From a bacterium (GTDB taxonomy: Bacteria > Bacillota > Clostridia > Christensenellales > CAG-138), in the NCBI GenBank assembly GCA_029218485.1, contig JAQXRK010000178.1, forward strand, positions 1 through 5,170: a DNA stretch of 5,170 nucleotides. The letters run 5' to 3'. The notes under the pieces are model-generated. The model ran no database searches, was not told the DNA's origin, and saw only the letters and a program-made list of their open reading frames with translations. Both the position numbers and the translations under genes were made by a program. Shown here in pieces: positions 1 to 5,170 of the stretch (positions within the stretch are counted from its first letter, which is position 1; each line of letters opens with the position of its first letter).

Positions 1-1244
1 AAATACCTCTGGTAAGAAAAATGGACGAGCGTCTCATCGTTCACAAACACGATGAACGTGGGCGGCTGGATGGCTGCCTGCGTTGCATAATAGATCTTCA
101 GCCGGCGGCCCTTATCGGACGGCGGCTCGTTGACCATGACCGCCTCGCCGACGATATCGTTGAGCGTACCCGTCGGTATCCTGCGGCAGCTCTGCTCATA
201 GACCGAATCCGCAAGGTCGAGCACGCGGTTGACGCGCTGACCGGTTTTGGCGGACAGGAACAGCATCGGCACATAGCTCATGAACGCCAGATCGACCAGC
301 AAATCCTTCTTGAACTTCTCGATGGTGTGCGTGTCCTTCTCCACCAAATCCCATTTGTTGACCAGCAGCACGGAGGGCTTTCCCTCCTCGTGCGCATAGC
401 CTGCAATGCGGACATCCTGTTCGCTCAGGCCCTGGCTCGCATCGCACACGATCAGAACCACATCCGCGCGGCGCACGGCTGCCAGCGAGCGGATCACGCT
501 ATAGCGCTCAATGCTCTCGTCCTCAATGCTCCGTTTTCTGCGGATGCCGGCCGTATCCACGAGCGTATAGAAGCGGCCATGATGCTCGAACGGCGTATCG
601 ATCGAATCGCGCGTGGTGCCGGGAATATCGGAAACAATGGTGCGCTCCTCGCCGAGCAGCGCATTGATGAGGCTCGATTTGCCGACATTCGGCTTGCCCG
701 CCACCGCAATGTTGATCCGCTTCTGCTCCTCGCCGTCCACAGCGGCCGGAAAGTCCTTCACAATGGCATCGAGCAGGTCTCCAAGGCCGAGGCCCTGTGC
801 GGCCGAGATCGTGATCGGGTCGCCAAGGCCCAGCGAATAGAACTCGTAAGCGGAATCCTCAAACTTCTGTGCATCGACCTTGTTCACGCCGAGAACGACC
901 GGCTTCTTGCTGCGGCGCAGCATGGAGGCGACCTCCATGTCCGCGGCGGTCATCCCCTCCCGGCCGTCGACCAGAAACAGGATCACATCCGCTGTCTCAA
1001 TGGCAAGCTCCGCCTGCCGGCGCATCTGAATCGCGATCTTGTCGAGGCTTGCCGGTTCGATACCGCCGGTATCGATGAGCGTAAAGGAGTATTGCAGCCA
1101 TTCGGCGTCCCCGTAAATGCGGTCGCGCGTCACGCCGGGCGTATCCTCAACAATGGCGACGCGCCGTCCGACGAGCCGGTTGAAGAGGGTGGATTTTCCC
1201 ACGTTTGGGCGGCCGACAACGGCCACAAGCGGTTTCGTGCTCAT
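1..1244 (-). CDS. der: Ribosome-assembly GTPase Der (EngA), C-terminus cut by window edge
   Basis: Der is an essential cytoplasmic GTPase with two tandem G domains and a C-terminal KH-like domain; it acts in maturation of the 50S ribosomal subunit. The visible 414 residues show both G domains. Domain 1 has GRPNVGKS (11-18), PGVTRDR (36-42), DTGG (58-61), NKVD (121-124) and an SA motif near 147. Domain 2 has GKPNVGKS (183-190), PGTTRDS (208-214), DTAG (230-233), NKWD (296-299) and SAKTG (331-335). The KH-like domain starts near 350 and is still open at HFSYQRY, so about 25 residues are missing compared with the usual length near 440. All GTP-binding motifs are intact. ATG at 1244-1242 puts G1 at the expected distance from the N-terminus. 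The ribosome binding site is modest: GGGAG at 1262-1258, 13 nt upstream. The gene follows the DUF512 gene after 28 bp with no visible promoter between, so they are probably cotranscribed. Confidence 0.98.
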   Translation of the reverse strand, partial: MSTKPLVAVVGRPNVGKSTLFNRLVGRRVAIVEDTPGVTRDRIYGDAEWLQYSFTLIDTGGIEPASLDKIAIQMRRQAELAIETADVILFLVDGREGMTAADMEVASMLRRSKKPVVLGVNKVDAQKFEDSAYEFYSLGLGDPITISAAQGLGLGDLLDAIVKDFPAAVDGEEQKRINIAVAGKPNVGKSSLINALLGEERTIVSDIPGTTRDSIDTPFEHHGRFYTLVDTAGIRRKRSIEDESIERYSVIRSLAAVRRADVVLIVCDASQGLSEQDVRIAGYAHEEGKPSVLLVNKWDLVEKDTHTIEKFKKDLLVDLAFMSYVPMLFLSAKTGQRVNRVLDLADSVYEQSCRRIPTGTLNDIVGEAVMVNEPPSDKGRRLKIYYATQAAIQPPTFIVFVNDETLVHFSYQRY

Positions 1245-1272
1245 AAGGATCTTCTGTCTCCCAATACAAAAT

Positions 1273-2586
1273 CTATATGGTAAAGAGCGTTTCAATCATG
1301 TGTTCGCCGCCGGCAACCGGAAGCACCCGCACCTGCAGCGCCGAGGCAAGCTCCGGGAGCGTTACGCCATCCAGAAAGACATCCTCGCATTCCCGCAGCA
1401 TATTCTGCGGGATCAGAAGCGTATCCTCCTTCAGCCTGCCCGAGAGCTGCCGGATCAGATCACCCCCGGTGATCAGGCCGGCAACATTGACATTGCCGCC
1501 GAAATACTCGTTGTGGATCGGATGCAGCGTCAGGTCGATTCCATATTGCCCGAGCACCCGATACACTTCCCGGAAGAACGGATATGCACCCTCGCCGCCC
1601 GCCATGGCCACCGCGCGCCTTTTGGGGAGCGGCTTTCGCCCGGACAGCGCGTCCAGAAACTCCCGTTCAAACAGCCGCAGCAGGCCCACGCCGTTTTCGA
1701 TCTGGCCAAACTCCTCATACGCCTCATACGGCGGCAGCGGCACGCCCGCCTTGAGGTACCATTCGTCCGACAAAAACGCAAAGGCCGTTCCCTGCTCCGC
1801 TCTGGCTTTGGCGGAAAAGGCCTCGATCCGCTCGATCATGCGAAGCGCCGCCTCCGGCGTATACGCCTGCAGCTCCGTCAGGCCTTCGCGAAAGCGCGTC
1901 AATCCGACCGGGACGAGCGCAACGGACTGCGCGGCCGGGTACAGGCGGTACAGATCGGAGAGCGTCCGGTCCAGCACCTCGCCGTCATTGATGCCCGGGC
2001 AGCACACGACCTGCGCATGGAAGCGCAGCCCCGCCTCGGCAAGGCGCGTGAGCCGCTCCATGAGCCGGCCCGCCGTGCGGTTGCGCATCATCTGTGCGCG
2101 CACCTCCGGATCCGTGGCATGGATGGAGATATACAGCGGGCTGACGCGCCGGCGGAGGATGCGCTGCAACTCCTGCTCCGAAACGTTCGTCAGCGTCACA
2201 TAATTGCCCATGATGAACGAGAGGCGCCAATCATCGTCCTTGACAAGCAGGCTGGAGCGCACATCGCACGGCATCTGATCGACAAAGCAAAAGATGCAGC
2301 GGTTGGCGCAGGAGCGCATTTCGCTCATCAGGCTGGTGGAAAACGCGAGGCCGAGCGGCTCGCTTTCCCGCTTGCGGATGGTAACCGTCCGCTCTTCGCC
2401 CCCATCGCCGAGCAGCGCAACGCGCAGCAATCTGGCCGCGGTCAGGTATTCATAATCGACGAGGTCCAGCACCGGCTCGCCGTTGATCGCGAGCAGATAC
2501 TCCCCCTCCCGCACACCGGCACGCGCTGCGGGAGAATCGGGCTCCACCCGAACGATTCTCTGCTTTTTATCAGTACGATAATCCAT
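1273..2586 (-). CDS. DUF512 family PDZ/radical-SAM Fe-S protein
   Basis: This 437-residue protein belongs to the COG1625/DUF512 family (Fe-S oxidoreductase related to NifB/MoaA, with an N-terminal PDZ domain). Its reaction is, to my knowledge, not established. Seen in order: a PDZ-like region at about 9-70 (VEPDSPAARAGVREGEYLL, AINGEP); the cluster motif CANRCIFC with C93, C97 and C100, which is the radical-SAM CX3CX2C arrangement; the family block KDDDWRLSFIMGNYVTLTN (116-134); SIHATDPEVR (154-163); CCPGINDG (195-202); SDEWY (273-277); GQIENGVGLLR (294-304); and FGGNVNVAGLITGGDL (362-377) in the C-terminal DUF512 part. All family landmarks are present, so the protein looks functional and full length. 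An in-frame ATG at 2673 would add 29 residues, but that stretch contains the apparent promoter and has no ribosome binding site; ATG 2586-2584 sits just before the PDZ domain. That start also lacks a ribosome binding site. It lies upstream of der, as in many Clostridia. Confidence 0.93.
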   Translation of the reverse strand: MDYRTDKKQRIVRVEPDSPAARAGVREGEYLLAINGEPVLDLVDYEYLTAARLLRVALLGDGGEERTVTIRKRESEPLGLAFSTSLMSEMRSCANRCIFCFVDQMPCDVRSSLLVKDDDWRLSFIMGNYVTLTNVSEQELQRILRRRVSPLYISIHATDPEVRAQMMRNRTAGRLMERLTRLAEAGLRFHAQVVCCPGINDGEVLDRTLSDLYRLYPAAQSVALVPVGLTRFREGLTELQAYTPEAALRMIERIEAFSAKARAEQGTAFAFLSDEWYLKAGVPLPPYEAYEEFGQIENGVGLLRLFEREFLDALSGRKPLPKRRAVAMAGGEGAYPFFREVYRVLGQYGIDLTLHPIHNEYFGGNVNVAGLITGGDLIRQLSGRLKEDTLLIPQNMLRECEDVFLDGVTLPELASALQVRVLPVAGGEHMIETLFTI

Positions 2587-2594
2587 ATGTTTGC

Positions 2595-2624
2595 AGTATA
2601 ACACGTTCGGTGGCCGAAAGTCAA
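2595..2624 (-). promoter_or_regulatory. Promoter for the DUF512-der unit
   Basis: On the minus strand there is a -35 box TTGACT (2624-2619) and a -10 box TATACT (2600-2595), separated by 18 bp. TG sits one base before the -10 box, making an extended -10 (TGTTATACT). Each box matches the sigma-A consensus at five of six positions. The predicted transcription start is near 2588, an A, only about 2 nt before the DUF512 ATG. Confidence 0.65.
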
Positions 2625-2641
2625 AATACGGCAGCCGAAAG
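2606..2641. repeat. Two similar CGG-N3-CCG dyads between divergent promoters (candidate operator)
   Basis: CGGTGGCCGAAAG at 2608-2620 and CGGCAGCCGAAAG at 2629-2641 match at 11 of 13 positions and start 21 bp apart, about two helical turns. Each contains an inverted CGG-N3-CCG core; the first extends to TTCGG-TGG-CCGAA (2606-2618). The first copy overlaps the -35 box of the leftward promoter, and the second ends 12 bp before the -35 box of the rightward promoter. The arrangement would suit a dimeric regulator binding twice on one DNA face. No regulator is encoded in the window and I do not recognise the motif. Confidence 0.35.
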
Positions 2642-2653
2642 CGGGCGCATTTC

Positions 2654-2682
2654 TTGACGAGTTTTCGGAACATTGATAGAAT
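2654..2682 (+). promoter_or_regulatory. Promoter for the AcnX-DUF896 operon
   Basis: A -35 box TTGACG (2654-2659) and a -10 box TAGAAT (2677-2682) are separated by the ideal 17 bp, and TG at 2674-2675 gives an extended -10. Each box matches the sigma-A consensus at five of six positions. Transcription would start near 2689, giving a leader of about 112 nt before the large-subunit gene. Confidence 0.65.
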
Positions 2683-2702
2683 AGGATTATCCTTTCGATC
2701 AG

Positions 2703-2757
2703 GGACGGCATATCCGGTTCCAATGGAGAAGCGCTTTCCGCTGCAATTCCGCCGTCC
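2703..2757 (+). promoter_or_regulatory. Possible structured 5' leader of the AcnX operon
   Basis: GGACGGC (2703-2709) is exactly complementary to GCCGTCC (2751-2757), which could close a 41-nt loop. Inside that loop GGAGA (2725-2729) can pair with TTTCC (2735-2739), including one G-U pair. The structure lies wholly within the predicted leader and ends 29 nt before the ribosome binding site. It matches no riboswitch class that I recognise and may be chance pairing in GC-rich sequence. Confidence 0.25.
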
Positions 2758-2786
2758 GTATGCTGACCGACAAATGAACCATGAAT

Positions 2787-2794
2787 AAGGAGGG
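2787..2794 (+). promoter_or_regulatory. Strong ribosome binding site of the AcnX large-subunit gene
   Basis: AAGGAGGG lies 6 nt before ATG 2801. This fixes the start there rather than at the ATG three codons later (2810). Confidence 0.85.
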
Positions 2795-2800
2795 CAGACA

Positions 2801-4081
2801 ATGACAAAAATGGTGTTGACGCCCGATCAACAGGCCATTCTTGACGGCGAAAAGGGCGAAACGCTGGCCAAGGTGATGAAGACGCTCGTCATGTACGGCG
2901 AGATCTTCGGCGCAGAGCGGATGGTGCCGGTCACCAGCCGCAACGGCCATCTGGTAACGAGTTTCGGCCTCGGCGTCATGAAACCCGTCTATGCGCTGAT
3001 GGATCAGCTCATCGAGGCCGGTGCGCTTTCCGGACAGCCGTTTTCCGTCGATCCGCGGCCGCTGGATAAAAACGTGCCGGCAAACTTCCTGCAAAACATA
3101 TTCTTTAAGGTCATGTACAGCAAGCAGGCCGACTACGAACAGCAGCTTCAAAAGCTCGGCCTGATTCAGGACGACGCCTTTACCTGCGCCTGCTATCTCG
3201 ACGAGGTCGGAAACCAGCCGCAAAAGGGCGAATACCTGAGCTGGGCCGAAAGCAGCGCCGTCGTCTATGCCAACAGCGTTCTCGGGGCGCGCTGCAACCG
3301 CAACTCCGGCATTCTGGAGCTGTTCGGCAGCATCGTCGGCTTTGTACCCTGCTTTGGCCTGCTTACCGATGAGGGCCGCAAAGCGAGCTGGATCGTGGAA
3401 ATCCGCACCACCAAGGTGCCCGAGGCGCAGGTGCTTGGCAGCGCCATCGGCATGAAGGTCATGGAGGATGTTCCCTACATCAGGGGCCTGTCCGAGTTCC
3501 TGGGCACGGAGCTGAACGACGAGGTCAAGGCCTATCTCAAGGATATGGGCGCGGCGACCGCGAGCAACGGCGCCGTCGGCCTGTACCATGTGGACAAGCT
3601 CACGCCGGAGGCTGTGGAGCAGGGCGAATTGCTCATTCTGGAGAATGCGCAGGTGTATGTGATCGACGACGCGGAGCTCGAGCGCGTAAAGGCGAACTAC
3701 CCCTGCATCTGGAAGGACCCGGATGCCGAGCCGAAGCTTTGCTTTGTCGGCTGCCCGCACCTGACGCTGCAGCAGCTCATCGACTGGACGCACGCCGTGG
3801 TCGACGGGCTCCGGGCGGCCGGGCGCACCAAGGTCTGCATCCCCACGGTATTCACGACCGCGCCCGCCGTACAAAAAGCGTTTGAAGCGCTGCCGGAAGC
3901 GGAGATGCTCAAAAACGCCGGCGTCATCCTCTCCTACATCTGCCCGCTCATGTATATGAACAACCCGCTGTGCGGCAAGATGCCGGTCATCACCAATTCC
4001 AACAAGCTGCGCACCTATACCAGCAGCCGTTATTATACCAACGACGAAATTCTTGCGCGCATCACGAAGGGGGCGAACTGA
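2801..4081 (+). CDS. Aconitase X (AcnX) catalytic large subunit, DUF521 family
   Basis: A 426-residue protein of the aconitase X large-subunit family (DUF521, 'predicted aconitase subunit 1'). Family members form a hydro-lyase with a small DUF126 subunit. Known activities are cis-3-hydroxy-L-proline dehydration in some bacteria and mevalonate 5-phosphate dehydration in archaea. Seen here: the family start LTPDQQAILDGEKGE (6-20); TCACYLDEVGNQP (128-140); WAESSAVVYANSVLGAR (148-164), the family's most recognisable block; GCPH (317-320); and YICP (379-382) followed by KMPVITNSNK (393-402). C129, C318 and C381 sit where the family keeps conserved cysteines and are the likely Fe-S ligands; this assignment is inference. 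C131 stands where relatives usually have proline. There is no signal peptide or membrane segment, so it is probably cytoplasmic. The length is typical for the unfused, two-gene form, and the small subunit follows at once. The substrate cannot be told from the window, since no proline racemase, hydroxyproline or mevalonate gene is present. Confidence 0.92.
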   Translation: MTKMVLTPDQQAILDGEKGETLAKVMKTLVMYGEIFGAERMVPVTSRNGHLVTSFGLGVMKPVYALMDQLIEAGALSGQPFSVDPRPLDKNVPANFLQNIFFKVMYSKQADYEQQLQKLGLIQDDAFTCACYLDEVGNQPQKGEYLSWAESSAVVYANSVLGARCNRNSGILELFGSIVGFVPCFGLLTDEGRKASWIVEIRTTKVPEAQVLGSAIGMKVMEDVPYIRGLSEFLGTELNDEVKAYLKDMGAATASNGAVGLYHVDKLTPEAVEQGELLILENAQVYVIDDAELERVKANYPCIWKDPDAEPKLCFVGCPHLTLQQLIDWTHAVVDGLRAAGRTKVCIPTVFTTAPAVQKAFEALPEAEMLKNAGVILSYICPLMYMNNPLCGKMPVITNSNKLRTYTSSRYYTNDEILARITKGAN

Positions 4082-4082
4082 C

Positions 4083-4523
4083 ATGAAGGAGTTTAAGGGC
4101 CGTCCCGTTGTTGCGGGAGAAGCAACCGCCGAAGCGCTCGTTTCGCACGGCGGTTTCAACACGCTCGCGAGCTTTCAGAAGAGCCTGATGTTCGGCGACA
4201 AAAAAGCGACCTGCTCAGACCAGAACAACCCGGACCTGTACGGCAAGCCCATGTTCGGCACGGCGCTGTGCCTGCCGCAGACGATCGGCTCCACAACGGG
4301 CGGCATGGTGCTCTATTGCGCTGCAGCGCTCGGCAAGCAGCCGGCTTGCATGCTCTTCTCCAAATCCATCGATTCGCTGGCCGCTGCGGGCGCCGTTTTG
4401 TCCGCGGTATGGACGGACGTCAGCATGCCGGTTGTCGATGGGCTGGGCGATGACTTTCTCGACTATGTACAGACCGGCATGCAGATCACGGTCAAGCCGG
4501 ATGGTACGGTGTTGGTGGGGTAA
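4083..4523 (+). CDS. Aconitase X small (swivel) subunit, DUF126 family
   Basis: A 146-residue protein of the DUF126 family, the partner of the DUF521 subunit; together they correspond to the swivel and catalytic parts of aconitase. Seen: VVAGEATAEALVS (9-21), the family's N-terminal strand motif; CSDQNNPDLYGKPMFG (44-59); LPQTIGSTTGGMVL (64-77); and SIDSLAAAGAVL (95-106). S70 in GSTTGG is the likely catalytic serine, by analogy with the GSxTG loop of the family. Length is normal. ATG 4083 begins 1 nt after the large-subunit stop and has AAGGGGG (4067-4073) 9 nt upstream. An in-frame ATG at 4053 would add ten residues lying within the end of the large subunit and lacks such a site. The tight spacing implies translational coupling and equal subunit amounts. 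Confidence 0.92.
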   Translation: MKEFKGRPVVAGEATAEALVSHGGFNTLASFQKSLMFGDKKATCSDQNNPDLYGKPMFGTALCLPQTIGSTTGGMVLYCAAALGKQPACMLFSKSIDSLAAAGAVLSAVWTDVSMPVVDGLGDDFLDYVQTGMQITVKPDGTVLVG

Positions 4524-4529
4524 CCTGAA

Positions 4530-4748
4530 ATGGAACCGGAAAAGATCCAACGCATCAACGCCCTCGCCGCCAAAGCGCGCACGCCGGAGGGATTGACGGA
4601 GGCGGAGCTTGCCGAACGGCAGGTTCTGCGGGAGGAATACATTGCCGCCTTCCGCGCCAGCATGCAGGCGCATCTGGACAATATGTATTATCTGGATGAA
4701 CATGGCAACGAGCGGAAGATTGAGCGCCGCAGCGACCGGACGCATTGA
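4530..4748 (+). CDS. DUF896 (UPF0291, YnzC-like) small protein
   Basis: A 72-residue cytoplasmic protein of the DUF896 family, typified by Bacillus subtilis YnzC. Seen: the helical-hairpin signature IQRINALAAKARTPEGLTEAE (split as IQRINALAAKAR at 6-17 and GLTEAELAERQVLREEY at 21-37), then AFRASMQAHLDNMYYLDEHGN (AFRAS from 40, LDEHGN at 55-60). The family is a short two-helix bundle of unknown biochemical role; in B. subtilis ynzC lies in an SOS-regulated cluster with yneA. Here it starts 6 nt after the AcnX small-subunit stop, with GGTGGGG (4514-4520) 9 nt before the ATG, so it is cotranscribed with the dehydratase. I see no LexA-type box. The charged tail RKIERRSDRTH ends before a hairpin that begins at the stop codon. 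The family call is firm; the link to AcnX is only positional. Confidence 0.9.
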   Translation: MEPEKIQRINALAAKARTPEGLTEAELAERQVLREEYIAAFRASMQAHLDNMYYLDEHGNERKIERRSDRTH

Positions 4749-4823
4749 CCGGCTGACCGCTGCCGGTGCAGAAGCCGCCACAGCTTTGCCCGCAGCGGCA
4801 AGGCCAAAGGGCATGCACCTTTG
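4748..4823 (+). other. Three small hairpins in the 3' untranslated region
   Basis: Between the DUF896 stop and the terminator there are three consecutive inverted repeats. ACCGGC (4748-4753) pairs with GCCGGT (4762-4767). GCTTTGCC (4783-4790) pairs with GGCAAGGC (4797-4804) with one G-T wobble. CAAAGG (4805-4810) pairs with CCTTTG (4818-4823) around a GCATGCA loop. None is followed by a T-run, so they are not terminators on their own. They could stabilise the mRNA 3' end or be part of a small 3'-derived RNA. No credible coding region lies in 4749-4889. Confidence 0.4.
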
Positions 4824-4889
4824 AGGGTGGTCTTGCACGGAACCGGGCGCACCGATGCGGCGGGAGCGCACGCTGCTTCCACAGTACAC

Positions 4890-4926
4890 AAGGAGCGGAA
4901 ACGCCTTCGGCGTTTCCGCTCCTTTT
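4890..4926 (+). terminator. Rho-independent terminator of the AcnX-DUF896 operon
   Basis: A perfect 16-bp stem, AAGGAGCGGAAACGCC (4890-4905) with its exact complement at 4909-4924, and a TTC loop, followed by TTTT (4923-4926, partly in the stem). It lies about 140 nt after the DUF896 stop. The leftward transporter gene stops at 4955, about 30 bp from the hairpin, so the same stem may also end transcription from the right. In that direction the T-run is only two bases, so termination would be weaker. Confidence 0.9.
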
Positions 4927-4954
4927 CTATGGATTGCTCTGTTGGGATTACCAA

Positions 4955-5170
4955 TCAATGTAGCGGTTCGGGGAAGCTCTCGAACACATCGATCTTGCCC
5001 AGCTCCCACGGAGATACGGAGTTCTCCGGATTCTCGAAATAATACGGATGGAGCAGGTATGCCAGCTTCTTGATCGCGGTTACGGTGCGCGGTCCGAAGC
5101 GCTTCATGAGGCTCGAGTCATAGTAATAGACGCGGCCGGTCTTCACGGCGTCCGTCGTATCAAAGCCGGG
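4955..5170 (-). CDS. C-terminal end of a periplasmic-binding (Fe-siderophore/cobalamin type) ABC transporter substrate-binding protein
   Basis: Only the last 71 residues are in the window; the frame is open to the right edge, so the true start, signal peptide and lipobox lie outside. The pattern DAVKTGRVYYYD, then MKRFGPRTVTAIKKLAYLLHP and YYFENPE, is the typical C-terminus of the PF01497 family (BtuF/FepB/FhuD type). There an AVKxGRVY strand leads into a long GPR-initiated helix ending in LHP. Members capture ferric siderophores, haem or cobalamin outside the membrane and deliver them to a permease/ATPase pair. The ligand cannot be predicted from this fragment. After the domain there is a tail of about 20 residues, SVSPWELGKIDVFESFPEPLH, ending in TGA at 4957-4955. 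It converges with the AcnX operon across the terminator. Fragment length limits confidence. Confidence 0.8.
   Translation of the reverse strand, partial: PGFDTTDAVKTGRVYYYDSSLMKRFGPRTVTAIKKLAYLLHPYYFENPENSVSPWELGKIDVFESFPEPLH

Noticed and set aside
1245..1272. Separate promoter for der in the 28-bp gap
   Set aside because: No pair of -35 and -10 boxes with sensible spacing is visible in or just upstream of the gap.
21..1283. Long plus-strand open frame of 420 codons opposite der
   Set aside because: It is antisense to an unmistakable Der with every GTPase motif; its translation has no family resemblance and biased Arg/His/Ala content typical of GC-rich antisense frames.
1117..2601. Plus-strand open frames of 494 codons (and 1277-2203, 308 codons) opposite the DUF512 gene
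   Set aside because: Both are antisense shadows of a complete DUF512 protein; the codon bias of the real gene removes stops from the opposite strand. No ribosome binding site or recognisable domain.
2671..2673. ATG 2673 as start of the DUF512 protein (466 residues)
   Set aside because: The extra 29 residues are encoded by the divergent promoter region, lack family similarity and have no ribosome binding site at a usable distance.
2605..2677. Possible LexA/SOS box in the divergent region, considered because of the DUF896 gene
   Set aside because: Only isolated GAAC half-sites (around 2604-2609 and 2667-2671) occur; neither has the GTTC partner four bases away that the Bacillus-type SOS box requires.
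2699..4162. Minus-strand open frame of 487 codons opposite the AcnX subunits
   Set aside because: It overlaps two firmly identified genes, spans their junction and has no recognisable domain.
4749..4889. tRNA or other known RNA gene in the GC-rich stretch before the terminator
   Set aside because: Hairpins are present but there is no cloverleaf, T-loop GTTCRA box or other recognisable RNA family signature.
4215..5009. Minus-strand open frame of 264 codons crossing the DUF896 gene and the terminator
   Set aside because: It runs through a perfect terminator hairpin and three real genes in antisense; several other short frames at 4688-5073 arise in the same way from the hairpin sequence.

Overview
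The window looks like ordinary chromosome from a GC-rich (roughly 60% by eye) member of the Bacillota, most likely a clostridial lineage. Three things suggest this: a PDZ/radical-SAM DUF512 protein directly upstream of the GTPase gene der, a gene order known from Clostridia; a DUF896 (YnzC-type) small protein, a family found mainly in Bacillota; and strong AAGGAGG-type ribosome binding sites on several genes. I see no mobile element, CRISPR array, tRNA or rRNA.

Left part, minus strand (1-2586): a two-gene unit reading leftwards, DUF512 radical-SAM protein then der. The genes are 28 bp apart. der runs off the left edge and lacks about its last 25 residues. A near-consensus extended -10 promoter lies so close to the DUF512 start codon that the transcript would be almost leaderless.

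Centre (2587-2800): a divergent control region. It holds two back-to-back sigma-A-like promoters, two similar CGG-N3-CCG dyads 21 bp apart between the promoter elements, and an approximately 110-nt leader for the rightward operon with possible secondary structure and a possible 21-codon upstream ORF.

Right part, plus strand (2801-4748): a compact three-gene operon. It encodes the large and small subunits of an aconitase-X-type dehydratase (DUF521 and DUF126 families) and a DUF896 protein, with gaps of 1 and 6 nt. The two AcnX subunits should form one enzyme with an Fe-S cluster in the large subunit and an active-site serine in the small one. No neighbouring gene reveals the substrate. About 140 nt of 3' sequence with three small hairpins follows, then a perfect 16-bp terminator hairpin.

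Right edge (4955-5170, minus strand): the C-terminal end of a periplasmic-binding-type ABC transporter lipoprotein (Fe-siderophore/cobalamin class), converging on the terminator.

The points most worth a second look are the orphan AcnX-DUF896 operon, the apparently leaderless start of the DUF512 gene and the tandem dyads between the divergent promoters. None of these proves a new system by itself.
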